This document shows, in pieces, positions 15,755 to 23,996 of a DNA stretch of 64,000 nt; the first letter of the stretch is position 1; each line of letters starts with the position of its first letter. A model generated the notes under the pieces. The model had not been told where the DNA came from, searched no databases, and saw only the letters and a program-made list of their open reading frames with translations. The DNA comes from an uncultured Elusimicrobiales bacterium (GTDB lineage: Bacteria; Elusimicrobiota; Elusimicrobia; Elusimicrobiales; Elusimicrobiaceae): assembly GCA_910576915.1 (NCBI GenBank), contig CAJTJT010000005.1, positions 72,420 through 136,419 of the forward strand, written 5' to 3'. Position numbers and translations under genes: made by a program.

Positions 15755-16819
15755 CTAAAAATTTGCAATAAGAAGTTCTTTAATTTTTCCGCGAGCACTG
15801 TGTTTGCAATTAATCATACGAGTAGCCAAAACTCTTTCTATATTAAACTCACTATACAATTTATCAAAAAAAGAATCCTTGGGATTTACATTTTGAGGGT
15901 CTGAATTACTAAGTAAGATCTTAGCGTGTCTACTATGGACTTTTCCCACATAATGCGCCAATTCTATTTGGGCATCATCATCAAATTCTTCTTTTGTATA
16001 AGAAGTAAAACTAGCTGTTTGGGTTAAAGGCCGGTATGGTGGGTCAAAATAAACCATCGTATTTTTATCAATAAAATTGATGGACTCTTTATAATCGGCA
16101 TAGATAATTTCTACTTTCTGTAATAATTTAGATACTCTCCGTAAATTATCAGCATCACAAATCAATGGATTTTTGTAAGCCCCCATAGGCACATTAAACT
16201 CGCCTTTACGATTCACACGGTACAAACCATTGAAGCAAGTATGGTTCAAAAAGATAAACAAAGATGCTTTTTCAATCTTTTGAGTTTGTTGGGAAACTTC
16301 CAAGGAATTAAATTTTTCTCGTTTTTGATAATAATACGCTTTTCGTTGTACTTCATTTTTGTTTAGGAATTCTTGTTCAATCAGCAAAAGTATTTTTATC
16401 AATTTCTCTACTTGGGTTTTAACAATAACGTAGGTATTGATTAAATCTGCATTAATGTCACTAATATAGGCTTGTTTAACCGGATAATTAGCAAGTACAT
16501 GAAATAATACAGCTCCGCCCCCAACAAAAGGCTCAGCATATTTATCAAAAGAAGACAATTTGGAAAGCCGTTTATCAATATCAGCGAGTAATTGTGTTTT
16601 TCCGCCGGCCCATTTCAAAAATGGTTTAGCAACGGAACGTGTATCCACATAACGCAAATGGCGGTTATCAGCAGGTTTAGGAGTATTGGCTGGGATAAGC
16701 CACATATTGCCTATACGGTTTAATTCCGGAATACGATTATTCTGACAGAATGCCAATACTCGGCGCTGCGTAATGTTCCATTTTTCTGCTGCTTCTTTGG
16801 TAGTAAGATATCCTTGCAT
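15755..16819 (-). CDS. Dam/DpnM adenine methylase fused to an N-terminal HTH
   Basis: 354 aa, about 60 more than a typical Dam. Residues 1-50 (GYLTTKEAAEKWNITQRRVLAFCQNNRIPELNRIGNMWLIP) form a MerR/excisionase-type helix-turn-helix. The methylase starts near 65: KPFLKWAGGKTQLL (SAM site), FVGGGAVLF, and VYFDPPYRPL (catalytic DPPY). It protects GATC sites from the linked endonuclease. The fused HTH and the palindrome lying between its own -35 and -10 boxes suggest that the methylase represses its operon, as known for some type II methylases such as M.SsoII and M.EcoRII. GAGG at 6 nt precedes ATG 16819. Confidence 0.9.
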   Translation of the reverse strand: MQGYLTTKEAAEKWNITQRRVLAFCQNNRIPELNRIGNMWLIPANTPKPADNRHLRYVDTRSVAKPFLKWAGGKTQLLADIDKRLSKLSSFDKYAEPFVGGGAVLFHVLANYPVKQAYISDINADLINTYVIVKTQVEKLIKILLLIEQEFLNKNEVQRKAYYYQKREKFNSLEVSQQTQKIEKASLFIFLNHTCFNGLYRVNRKGEFNVPMGAYKNPLICDADNLRRVSKLLQKVEIIYADYKESINFIDKNTMVYFDPPYRPLTQTASFTSYTKEEFDDDAQIELAHYVGKVHSRHAKILLSNSDPQNVNPKDSFFDKLYSEFNIERVLATRMINCKHSARGKIKELLIANF

Positions 16820-16838
16820 AAAATCCTCAACTATCTAT

Positions 16839-16867
16839 ATTATAGTTTTATTCCAAGTTTGGAACAA
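16839..16867 (-). promoter_or_regulatory. dam-dpnII operon promoter with palindromic operator
   Basis: Minus strand: -35 TTGTTC (16862-16867), 17-nt spacer, -10 TATAAT (16839-16844). The perfect palindrome TTCCAA-AC-TTGGAA (16851-16864) fills the spacer and touches the -35 box, a position where a bound protein would block RNA polymerase. Confidence 0.7.
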
Positions 16868-16933
16868 TAGAAATATCATTTCCCACCACCATGGAAATAT
16901 TCAAAGAAAATCTTTCATACTTTAAAACCTTCT

Positions 16934-17798
16934 TTACTTAATTTCATCCCTAAAATCTACTACATCAAACTGATTGTAAAGGAAAGTAGCATAAGCCCCC
17001 GGCAAACGGGCGTTATACAGAATTCGCAACGTTAATTTTTCTTGTGCAGAAGGCCCCAATGGAATAAGCTCTGGTGTAATTGTTTCTTTTGTCGCATCTA
17101 TAACATAATCCTGCCCGGGAATACGCAAGTTCAATAGTCCCACAAAATCGCATATATGACCTAACAAGCCAATAGAACGCAAATTACTGTAAATATCCGG
17201 ATATTGACACATTTTTTCATCAAGGGTTGCGCTAACCAGTACAATTTTTTGCCTTTGTACAGCTACCTGTTTTAAATACCTCACTCTCTTTCATTTCCTT
17301 AAGCGGCAAATCATCCACTACTAGAGAACTTACCCCGAAGATGCTTCAAAAGCGCTCCGTTGGGCTGTGACCGGATTTAAATCACTAAACCAAAGCGGCA
17401 AGTTTTGGAGGACATGCCCAGCAGTTTTCACATGTTCAAGGTCATGCCCCTCTACACCCAACGCAAGCTAGAAACAGACATTTTCAACTCAGCAGACAAC
17501 AAATAAGGCAACCACCGTTCTACCGGCTTTGCACAGACATACACCTGTCCGGAAATACGCTGTTTCCAACACAAGGAGTGTAAAATAAAGGCTAAAAAGG
17601 CCGTATTCACCTGTTCCTGACTGCCAATTAGCAGGAATAGATCTCCTGCGCGCAGGCCGCCGATTTGCCAATCGAACCCTCTTAGTCCCGTACATAACCC
17701 GTTTTGGCCTGTTGCACACGGACATTATCGGTTTGGGCCTGATATTCAATATCTGATAAAAACTTCTCCACCAAGTGATGCGTTTTATAAGTAATCAT
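16934..17798 (-). pseudogene. Frameshifted DnaB-like (RecA-fold) paralogue
   Basis: A good start at 17798 (GGAG 7 nt upstream, ATGA overlap with the gene before) begins MITYKTHHLVEKFLSDIEYQ and stops after about 38 codons. A second frame continues TGLRGFDWQIGGLRAGDLFLLIG then TAFLAFILHSLCWKQ and AKPVERWLPYLLSAE. A third open part (17284-16934) gives MRYLKQVAVQRQKIVLVSATLDEK, like the C-terminal DnaB core. These pieces align in order with the intact neighbour at 17795-18583. At least two frame changes make it a pseudogene. The Walker A loop is already degenerate (IGSQEQVNT). Confidence 0.65.
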
Positions 17799-18583
17799 AC
17801 TTGCTCCTTATCTTTCAGGTTCATTTCAGCCACGGTATAGCTAAATTCAACGGTGCTGCAAGGCAAAATCCGGTTCTTTACATTTTGCAATGTAACAGTG
17901 GTAGGGCCCAGCCTGTCCTTAGCCGTTAGCGAACTGATACAGTCAAAATACGGGTCCACGTCCCCTAAGCAACGCAATTTACCAATTACATTGAGGGGCG
18001 TATAGTGACTAAAAGATACCACCGCACTAACAAGGACTACACTTTTAAAAACCCGTGCATATTCCGACAAAAAACCCAAATTACTTTGCCAACGAGTTTG
18101 CATAAGGTTTAAATCTTCGGCAATAAACAGCTGTTTCCCTGCCGTATCCCAGAGATGATGTACTTCTTCGTGTAAAAATGTACTTGTATTCGTCTCCCAC
18201 ATATCCAAGGGAGCATTTTGGAATTTTTCAACAGTTTTTTGTACCCGCTCCCGGTTCTTTTCGGCAGATAAAAGATGCGGAGGAATACCCGTTTCCCTGC
18301 TAAGTAGCAAGGGGATAATATCTCCGGCTAATTGTTTACAGCAAATCCAACGGGTGCTTAACTGCTGCCGCCAGCACAAATCATGCACTACTGTACTCAA
18401 AAAAGCCCGGTTAAGCGCCGCATCCGGCCCGACGAATAAATAACAATGCCCCGGTTGCAAACAACCCGTTTGTCTATTTAGCCCTTCCAATGAGGTTTTA
18501 TATCCTTGTTGGGCTGACTCCGGCGTCCAAGATATACGCTGTAAAAATTCTTGTAATAGCTGCTGGTTATTGTAGGTTTCCAT
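17795..18583 (-). CDS. DnaB-like RecA-fold protein lacking a Walker A motif
   Basis: 262 aa. SLEGLNRQTGCLQPGHCYLFVGPDAALNRAFLSTVVHDLCWRQ follows the DnaB helicase C-terminal pattern (GxxxLDxxTGGLxxGdL...), but the P-loop GKT/S is replaced by AALNRA, so ATP hydrolysis is doubtful. KQLFIAEDLNLMQ is at the Walker B position. It may be a phage-derived regulator or loader, or a decaying helicase. The start at 18583 has AGGAGG at 5 nt; the longer frame is unlikely. It lies downstream of terL on the same strand. Confidence 0.55.
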   Translation of the reverse strand: METYNNQQLLQEFLQRISWTPESAQQGYKTSLEGLNRQTGCLQPGHCYLFVGPDAALNRAFLSTVVHDLCWRQQLSTRWICCKQLAGDIIPLLLSRETGIPPHLLSAEKNRERVQKTVEKFQNAPLDMWETNTSTFLHEEVHHLWDTAGKQLFIAEDLNLMQTRWQSNLGFLSEYARVFKSVVLVSAVVSFSHYTPLNVIGKLRCLGDVDPYFDCISSLTAKDRLGPTTVTLQNVKNRILPCSTVEFSYTVAEMNLKDKEQV

Positions 18584-18645
18584 AGTTCCTCCTGACCCAT
18601 TACGCCTTACTTGCGCCAAATAAGTCAACTTTATGGTACAAAAGA

Positions 18646-18669
18646 GAACCGACAACCCACTGTCGGTTC
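18646..18669 (-). terminator. Hairpin after terL
   Basis: GAACCGACA...TGTCGGTTC, a 9-bp stem with 6-nt loop, between terL and the DnaB-like gene. The T tract on the minus strand is short (TCTTTT). Confidence 0.55.
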
Positions 18670-18696
18670 CCTTAATTTTTGCAGCATCTCAATCTA

Positions 18697-20112
18697 CTAT
18701 ATGTTTGCTAACCAAGCGAGCCTATCCCCCACTTCTTCCTCACGCTTTAACAGCTGCGCCAAGGCATCCAGTTGGTCGTCATGCGCCCCTCGGGGGAAAG
18801 CATTTACTTCCCGCTTAAATTCCTCAATCCACGGGGCCGACTGCGGAATAAATACCCTGCCGTTTTCAATCAACGTAGATTGGGCGGCAATCCGGTCCTC
18901 TTTGCTTCCCTCCGGTTTAATAGCTTGAATCCCCGGTACCCCCTGCCGGTGCAACAACTGGATCAACTCTACCCCAGAAGCCTTATCTTCTATAAACACT
19001 TCACGGGCGTTATAGTGTGATTTTAGGCGCTTGACCTCTTTAACCAAGTCAGGGAACAGCAACTTTCTACGAAACACATCCCGTATGTAATACTGCTTGT
19101 TAATCACCTGGGCGGTAATACACACAGAATAATCACTCCCGTCGTGCGCTGTCATAGCCGTATCCCAGCTTTGAATAATGCGAAGACGACCACTCTCATT
19201 TTTAGGAAGCTCCGTATACCGTTGAAACCAGTCAAAATTAATGACATTTCCCTTTTCGGGGATAGGGCTCTGCTGGTATTGGGCTTGGAAATTATAGTTT
19301 CCCAGCGTATTTTGTATCTCTTTCAGCCTTTCCAGGCTTTCTAAACGGGGATTTAAAGCCTCGCCCTGTTTACGCGTCAATACCTTACCGCTATGAAGGT
19401 GATAACTCTCATCCTGCGGGGCAATGGCAGGAAGACTCAAAACATCCCACTGGTCCCATTTTTGCACATGGGCTACCAAGTCTTCTTCGTGCACCCGCTG
19501 CATCACAAGCAAAATAGACCCTGTGTTTTTATTATCCAAGCGGGTATATAGTGTATTGTGAAACCAGTCATTTACATTTTGCCGCTGTACACGGGATAGC
19601 ACATCCCCCGGTTTTATGGGATCATCAATAATTAAATACTGGCCGCCCATTCCGGTTAAACGCCCACCGATAGAAGTGGCCAGTCTAAATCCCCGCGCAG
19701 CCGTTTCGAACTCGCTGTCGGCCCGTTTGGCCGTGTTTATGCGGGCCGCAGGGAACGCCGCCTTATACCAAGGGCTTTCCATTACTTGACGGGTCTGGCG
19801 GCCGAATTTGTCCGCCAAATCCTGACTATAACTAATACAAATAATACGCGCCTTTGGATTATGCCCTAAAATCCACGCAGGGAACGCCACACTGGCACAA
19901 ACTGATTTTAGGCTCCGGGGCGGTTGTGCAATCACCAACCGCCGGATATCCCCCCGCTGCACCGACAATAATTTATCGGCAATTACTTCCAAATGCCAGT
20001 TTGGGGTAAAACTTTGGCTATTGTCTATTTCTAAAAAAGTCCGATGCAGAAAAATTAAAAAATTTTCCCGTACGGCTTTCGCCAAGAATTTGCGCTTTTG
20101 TTCAGGATTCAT
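18697..20112 (-). CDS. Phage terminase large subunit
   Basis: 471 aa, full length. ATPase motor plus nuclease that packages DNA into capsids. Visible: IAQPPRSLKSVCAS (Walker A-like, about 62-74), YLIIDDPIKP (Walker B), LVMQRVHEEDLV (coupling motif), then an RNase H-like nuclease with QSWDTAMTAHDGSDYSV, VFIEDKASG and GAHDDQLDAL acidic residues. It resembles the TIGR01630-type family. GGAGGGAG precedes the ATG, which overlaps the DUF5681 stop. No portal, capsid or tail gene is anywhere in the island, so it is an orphan motor: either a decayed prophage or a satellite that borrows capsids. Confidence 0.9.
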   Translation of the reverse strand: MNPEQKRKFLAKAVRENFLIFLHRTFLEIDNSQSFTPNWHLEVIADKLLSVQRGDIRRLVIAQPPRSLKSVCASVAFPAWILGHNPKARIICISYSQDLADKFGRQTRQVMESPWYKAAFPAARINTAKRADSEFETAARGFRLATSIGGRLTGMGGQYLIIDDPIKPGDVLSRVQRQNVNDWFHNTLYTRLDNKNTGSILLVMQRVHEEDLVAHVQKWDQWDVLSLPAIAPQDESYHLHSGKVLTRKQGEALNPRLESLERLKEIQNTLGNYNFQAQYQQSPIPEKGNVINFDWFQRYTELPKNESGRLRIIQSWDTAMTAHDGSDYSVCITAQVINKQYYIRDVFRRKLLFPDLVKEVKRLKSHYNAREVFIEDKASGVELIQLLHRQGVPGIQAIKPEGSKEDRIAAQSTLIENGRVFIPQSAPWIEEFKREVNAFPRGAHDDQLDALAQLLKREEEVGDRLAWLANI

Positions 20113-20501
20113 TTCTCTCCCTCCTTAAAATAACTATTCCATACTTCTTGTTCCTGTGCGGTTAATTCTTCAGCCACCGGGACAGGGGAGCTTTGGTTTA
20201 GCACTTTAAGAATAAACTCCAAATTGCGGATTTTACCTTGCGCCGCATCCGCTAAACACCGTTTAACGATAGCCACCTTCAAGGACACACGCCGGATGTG
20301 GCCGTTCTCCTTTAGGGAGACTTCCTTTTTTAACTCGCGCTCGGCAATTGCGCGAAAGGACTCATCTTTTTTAGGCCTTCCGTGGGGATTGCCCGTCTGC
20401 CCCTTCTGCCAACGGTACTTAACCGGCGGGTGTTTATACCCCACATAATCGGGTTTCTTGTATTCTTCGGTTGTCTTTTGTTCTTTGCGTTTAATTTTCA
20501 T
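20109..20501 (-). CDS. DUF5681 protein, candidate small terminase
   Basis: 130 aa. The conserved start is PDYVGYKHPPVKYRWQKGQTGNPHGRPKK, followed by a helical part (AIAERELKKEVSL, VAIVKRCLADAAQGKIRNLEFILKVL). DUF5681 genes regularly precede TerL in phage-like elements, which suggests DNA recognition for packaging; this is inference from context. It overlaps the methylase by 11 bp and terL by 4 bp. GGAGA 6 nt upstream. Confidence 0.75.
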   Translation of the reverse strand: MKIKRKEQKTTEEYKKPDYVGYKHPPVKYRWQKGQTGNPHGRPKKDESFRAIAERELKKEVSLKENGHIRRVSLKVAIVKRCLADAAQGKIRNLEFILKVLNQSSPVPVAEELTAQEQEVWNSYFKEGEK

Positions 20502-21741
20502 AATTTTTCTCCTCCAAGCGCACGGCTTTTTTAGCCGTTTGCTGTTCCCAACGATAGATGATTACATCGCAATAGTGCGGGTCTATCTCTATAATCCGCG
20601 CACGCCGCCCCGTTCGTTCGGCAGCCAAGAGAGTACTGCCACTACCGCCAAAAGGGTCCAACACGAGCCCTTTGCGCGGGCTGGCGTCCAATATAATGTC
20701 CGCCAGCAAGCCCACAGGTTTAACCGTTGGGTGAAGGCGGATGTTGGCTTTATTTACCTTGTTTTTAATAAAAATACCGGGGTAGTCCCAGACATTGGTC
20801 CGGTAGCGACCGTGGACTCCCAATTCAATGTTATTGGTATGCGGGGCATCGCCGTTTTTGAACACAAAAACAAGTTCGTGCTGGCTGCGGTACAAACTGC
20901 CCATTCCGCCACTTAATTTATTCCATACACAAACATTTTTGAGAGTCGTATAAACTGACATTCCGGCCGTTAGAATCTCCCCTATATGGCGCCAATCCAT
21001 AAAAGCATAGTGCAGACTGCCCTGTTGGCTATATTCGGACAGTAAGCTAAAAACGCCCTTTAAAAACTGGGAAAATTCATTTTGGGACATTTCACCGGAA
21101 GCCATAGCAAACTCGCGATAATTATCCCCGCTCCGTACATGGCCGGAAATTTTTACGTTATACGGTGGGTCCGTTACGATAAGGTCTGCCTTTTCCACGC
21201 CCAAAAGCCGCTTAAAAGCAGACGTTTGGGTACAATCGGCGCATAACAGTTTATGTTCCCCCAACTGCCAAAGGTCGCCGACTTTTACACGGGAAGGAAC
21301 CGTTTTTCCCAGAAAATCGGCTTTTTCTTCTGTAGCCGGGTCTTCCGGCGCTAGAAGGACATCTATTTCCGGAGCCGCAAAACCCGTTGATGTGAGGTCG
21401 AAATCGCACTCAATGCTTTGAATTTCTTCTAGCTCCACTTTGAGAATATCTTTATCCCAACCGGAAAGCTCCGCCAAGCGGTTATCCGCCAGGATATAAG
21501 CCTTCTTTTGGGCCGGGGTGAAATGTGTGATACAAACCACAGGCACTTCAGTAAGCCCCGCCAACTTGGCGGCTTCCACCCTACCGTGCCCTGCTAAAAT
21601 GCAGTTATCCTTATCTACGAGGACTGGATTTGTAAAACCAAACGATTTAATGCTTTTGGCAATTTGACGGATTTGTTTAGGACTGTGCGTCCGCGCGTTT
21701 TTGGGGTACGGCTTCAACTCGGCAATTTTTACTGTTTTCAC
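20491..21741 (-). CDS. ParB-domain DNA methyltransferase
   Basis: 416 aa from the GTG at 21741, chosen because AAGGAG lies 9 nt upstream; the ATG at 21762 would sit upstream of that site. Residues about 1-110 form a ParB/Srx-like domain (KTVKIAELKPYPKNARTHSPKQI, DKDNCILAGHGRVEAAKLAGL). The methylase follows: DLWQLGEHKLLCADCT, LIVTDPPYNV (motif IV), SQHELVFVFKNG, RLHPTVKPVGLLADIILDAS and VLDPFGGSGSTLLAAERTGR (SAM site). Fused ParB-methylases are typical of phages and protect phage DNA. It heads the packaging operon. A hairpin overlaps its ribosome site. Confidence 0.9.
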   Translation of the reverse strand: MKTVKIAELKPYPKNARTHSPKQIRQIAKSIKSFGFTNPVLVDKDNCILAGHGRVEAAKLAGLTEVPVVCITHFTPAQKKAYILADNRLAELSGWDKDILKVELEEIQSIECDFDLTSTGFAAPEIDVLLAPEDPATEEKADFLGKTVPSRVKVGDLWQLGEHKLLCADCTQTSAFKRLLGVEKADLIVTDPPYNVKISGHVRSGDNYREFAMASGEMSQNEFSQFLKGVFSLLSEYSQQGSLHYAFMDWRHIGEILTAGMSVYTTLKNVCVWNKLSGGMGSLYRSQHELVFVFKNGDAPHTNNIELGVHGRYRTNVWDYPGIFIKNKVNKANIRLHPTVKPVGLLADIILDASPRKGLVLDPFGGSGSTLLAAERTGRRARIIEIDPHYCDVIIYRWEQQTAKKAVRLEEKNYEN

Positions 21742-21752
21742 AAAAAAATGCT

Positions 21753-21784
21753 CCTTGCCCATAATCTAGGTACATCGGGCAAGG
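21753..21784 (-). promoter_or_regulatory. Hairpin that can hide the methylase ribosome site
   Basis: CCTTGCCC (21753-21760) and GGGCAAGG (21777-21784) pair perfectly around a 16-nt loop. On the minus-strand mRNA the 3' arm contains AAGG of the Shine-Dalgarno for the GTG start at 21741. It may control translation, or be an operator. Confidence 0.5.
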
Positions 21785-21839
21785 ATTATTTTAAAAAACT
21801 ATCAGAAAATTCCCCATAACAGGAAATTTTATTTTTTTG

Positions 21840-22679
21840 TTATGGTTTTTTAGAGGTAATAATTTTATTGGCTTTCTTTCGGAGTCTATAATATATTTCA
21901 GCGATTTGCTCGGTACTGCCAGTAGGATTCTCCGAGGCCGCAGGAGAGCGTTTCTCTAAAATTTCAGAATGAGTTAACTCCATATCTTTATAGGAAGCAA
22001 TAAGTTCTTCATTATCAGAAAAAGAAACATCCATTACAGCAGGATTTTCCTTAAAATACCCCTGTATATCTGCCCAATGTTCGTCAATAAATTTTTTTAC
22101 TTCTTTTTTCGTCAAATTAGCTGAATTTAAGGAAATAGATACAGGTATGCGATACCCCCACGCCCGCTGTTCAATATCTTGCTGCGTTGGGATATGAATC
22201 CCCAACGGCGCCCAAATATCATTTATCCGGCTATCCACAAAACCACAATAAAATAAACTATCCATTTGATATTTGAGCGGAGCATGGATATTATGGCGTT
22301 TGATAAAATCTGCAATATATTTTTGAGCTTGTAGACGGACAGCCTTCGGTAACAGGTTTTCATAACACCATATGGGTTTGTGTGCCCCGCACTGTTTATT
22401 ACGAATAGTTCTGTGCTTCCTAACAAAATACACCCCCTCAGGCGGTAAACAAAATATGCGGCGGAATTCTTCGATGGCTTTTATAAGAACGCTATTTTGA
22501 GATAACATCTTTACAAACCGGAAAGCTTCTCGGGAATATGGTCTGTTTGAAAATCTTTGTAATTCTTCCCAAGAAAAAACCACTTGATATTTTACCTTCA
22601 TTATATTCAGCATCTTCAGTCTTTTTGATGGACGCGGATTCGGAACTACTTTGGAAACTAAAAAGCCTAATTTAAGCAT
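21840..22679 (-). CDS. Uncharacterised island protein
   Basis: 279 aa, not recognised. The central part has several Trp and Tyr (KPIWCYENLLPKAVRLQAQKYIADFIKRHNIHAPLKY, WGYRIPVSISLNSANLTKKEVKKFIDEHWADIQGYF), suggesting two small globular helical domains. The C-terminus (ILEKRSPAASENPTGSTEQIAEIYYRLRKKANKI) looks flexible then helical. The start at 22679 has AAGGAGG at 5 nt; the frame from 22706 is longer but lacks a site. It is upstream of, and on the same strand as, the packaging operon. Confidence 0.5.
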   Translation of the reverse strand: MLKLGFLVSKVVPNPRPSKRLKMLNIMKVKYQVVFSWEELQRFSNRPYSREAFRFVKMLSQNSVLIKAIEEFRRIFCLPPEGVYFVRKHRTIRNKQCGAHKPIWCYENLLPKAVRLQAQKYIADFIKRHNIHAPLKYQMDSLFYCGFVDSRINDIWAPLGIHIPTQQDIEQRAWGYRIPVSISLNSANLTKKEVKKFIDEHWADIQGYFKENPAVMDVSFSDNEELIASYKDMELTHSEILEKRSPAASENPTGSTEQIAEIYYRLRKKANKIITSKKP

Positions 22680-22794
22680 AAGCCCTCCTTTTCCCCTATA
22701 TAGCAAATTTAAACAGGGACGTCTGTCTTAAATACCTGCTTGTTTGGGAGAAAAAGGTTATAATATAAGAGTTGTTGTAGGTACAATTTGCTTT

Positions 22795-22961
22795 TAGGCT
22801 TGTTTTTGGCGTTATGCGTCTGGCATAGCCCCGCCGGAATACTCCGGCGAGCTGAGAAACGGAAACGAAGCCGTCTTTTAGCACGCCCCCTTACGGGAGC
22901 GTGCTGGCGGCATATCGTTTTGGGTCGGTTCTCAGCTACCCGGAAAGATTGCCGCTTTTTT
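22795..22961 (+). ncRNA. Candidate structured non-coding RNA
   Basis: Four paired units occur in order. H1: GTTATGC/GCATAGC, 5-nt loop (22811-22829). H2: CGCCGGA/TCCGGCG, ATAC loop (22832-22849). H3 outer: AGCTGAGAA (22850-22858) with TTCTCAGCT (22929-22937), continuing inward AAACGA/TCGTTT and GCCG/CGGC. H4: AGCACGC/GCGTGCT (22880-22905) with an extra CCC/GGG. A possible -10 TACAAT is at 22782-22787, and a T run ends the unit at 22955-22961. I do not recognise the family. A 60-codon frame across it has no ribosome site and is discounted. Strand is inferred from the -10 box and T run. Confidence 0.5.
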
Positions 22962-22990
22962 CTTGCCTAGTTTATCTTACCAATCAAAAG

Positions 22991-23006
22991 CGACAAACGT
23001 TTGTCG
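22991..23006. promoter_or_regulatory. 16-bp perfect palindrome upstream of the coiled-coil gene
   Basis: CGACAAACGTTTGTCG is fully self-complementary and lies 68 bp before the ATG at 23075. It is a plausible operator for the three-gene set that follows. Confidence 0.5.
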
Positions 23007-23074
23007 GAAATGTTTTTTAACATTTACTTGATGTATAGGCCCATTGTAAGGCTAAATAACACCAAGGAGGCAAT

Positions 23075-23500
23075 ATGTTTTTCTTCTCTAATTCAGAAAA
23101 ATCAGAAATTGAACGAGAGTACCGCAACTGTATTGGGAATTTACCCTATCAGCTGCCCTATGAACTAAAAAATAAAATTACCCGGGCCGCCGACGACTTA
23201 AAAACGCTGCAACTGCGCCGGTATGAAAAGAAAACGGCCCTTTTACGCCAGCAAGAACAAGAGGAAAGACGGGAAAAAGATTCCTTCCAGCAACATAAAC
23301 GCCAAATTGAACAGCGCTGGCAACGGGAAATAGACGAATTAACCCGCCAGTACAGACGAAAGGCCGAAGAAATTTCTGCCCGTTATAAACGGGAAACAGA
23401 ATCGCTGTTACGGGCCGACCAGTACACAGAAGAACGCTTAAAAAATCAAATTAAAGACTGCCAACGGGAAATTCAAGAATGGCAACGGAATAACAAATAG
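23075..23500 (+). CDS. Coiled-coil protein of unknown function
   Basis: 141 aa. After a short N-terminal helical part (SEIEREYRNCIGNLPYQLPYELKNKITRAADDL), residues about 50-140 are a highly charged Arg/Glu/Gln-rich coiled coil (QQEQEERREKDSFQQHKRQIEQRWQ). No enzyme motif. CAAGGAGG 5 nt before the ATG is a strong ribosome site. It is first of three same-strand genes and lies directly downstream of the candidate structured RNA. Confidence 0.6.
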   Translation: MFFFSNSEKSEIEREYRNCIGNLPYQLPYELKNKITRAADDLKTLQLRRYEKKTALLRQQEQEERREKDSFQQHKRQIEQRWQREIDELTRQYRRKAEEISARYKRETESLLRADQYTEERLKNQIKDCQREIQEWQRNNK

Positions 23501-23509
23501 GAGAAATAT

Positions 23510-23965
23510 ATGGTACTTGAAGAATTTTTTGATGGTCGCAGCGCCCAATATGCAAAACGAATCGAATATTTAATGGAAAGCAGGTTAATGTCCCAAGGGT
23601 TTAAATGCTTTGAACCTTGTGTAGATGACAACGGAACAGATTGCGTGATAAAAACTCCCAACGGGCAATTTTTTGAAATCCAAATCAAGGCCCGCAAAGG
23701 AGAGACCGGGAAAAAAGGTATAGGCCGTTTTGAGGTAAGAAATCCCGAACCTCGGCACAATTATTATTATCTGTTTTATGCAGAAACCCAAGATATTATG
23801 TGGTTATTCTCCTCGGAACAATACTTGAAAGCCTGTTCCCGGCACAAATCCGGCAAGAATATGAACAAAACCTGGGTTATTTTACTTAACGACAGCGGAT
23901 CTCCCGTTGAAAAATATAAAGAATTTGAAGTAAAAAGAGAGGATTTTAAAAAAATTTTTAAATAA
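23510..23965 (+). CDS. PD-(D/E)XK nuclease-like protein
   Basis: 151 aa. The core ESRLMSQGFKCFEPCVDDNGTDCVIKTPNGQFFEIQIKARKG gives the GxD...ExQxK arrangement of a PD-(D/E)XK nuclease fold, with Asp, Glu and Lys as likely catalytic residues (about 45-66). The later part (HNYYYLFYAETQDIMWLFSSEQYL) matches the aromatic strand seen in related restriction-like domains. AGGAGA 6 nt before the ATG; 9 bp after the coiled-coil gene, so the same operon. Target unknown. Confidence 0.65.
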   Translation: MVLEEFFDGRSAQYAKRIEYLMESRLMSQGFKCFEPCVDDNGTDCVIKTPNGQFFEIQIKARKGETGKKGIGRFEVRNPEPRHNYYYLFYAETQDIMWLFSSEQYLKACSRHKSGKNMNKTWVILLNDSGSPVEKYKEFEVKREDFKKIFK

Positions 23966-23996
23966 GTGTTATTACAAAAAAATTTAAGGAAAAATT

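Noticed and set aside
22788..22970. 60-codon frame over the structured RNA candidate
   Set aside because: No Shine-Dalgarno and the translation has no protein-like pattern; base pairing explains the sequence better.
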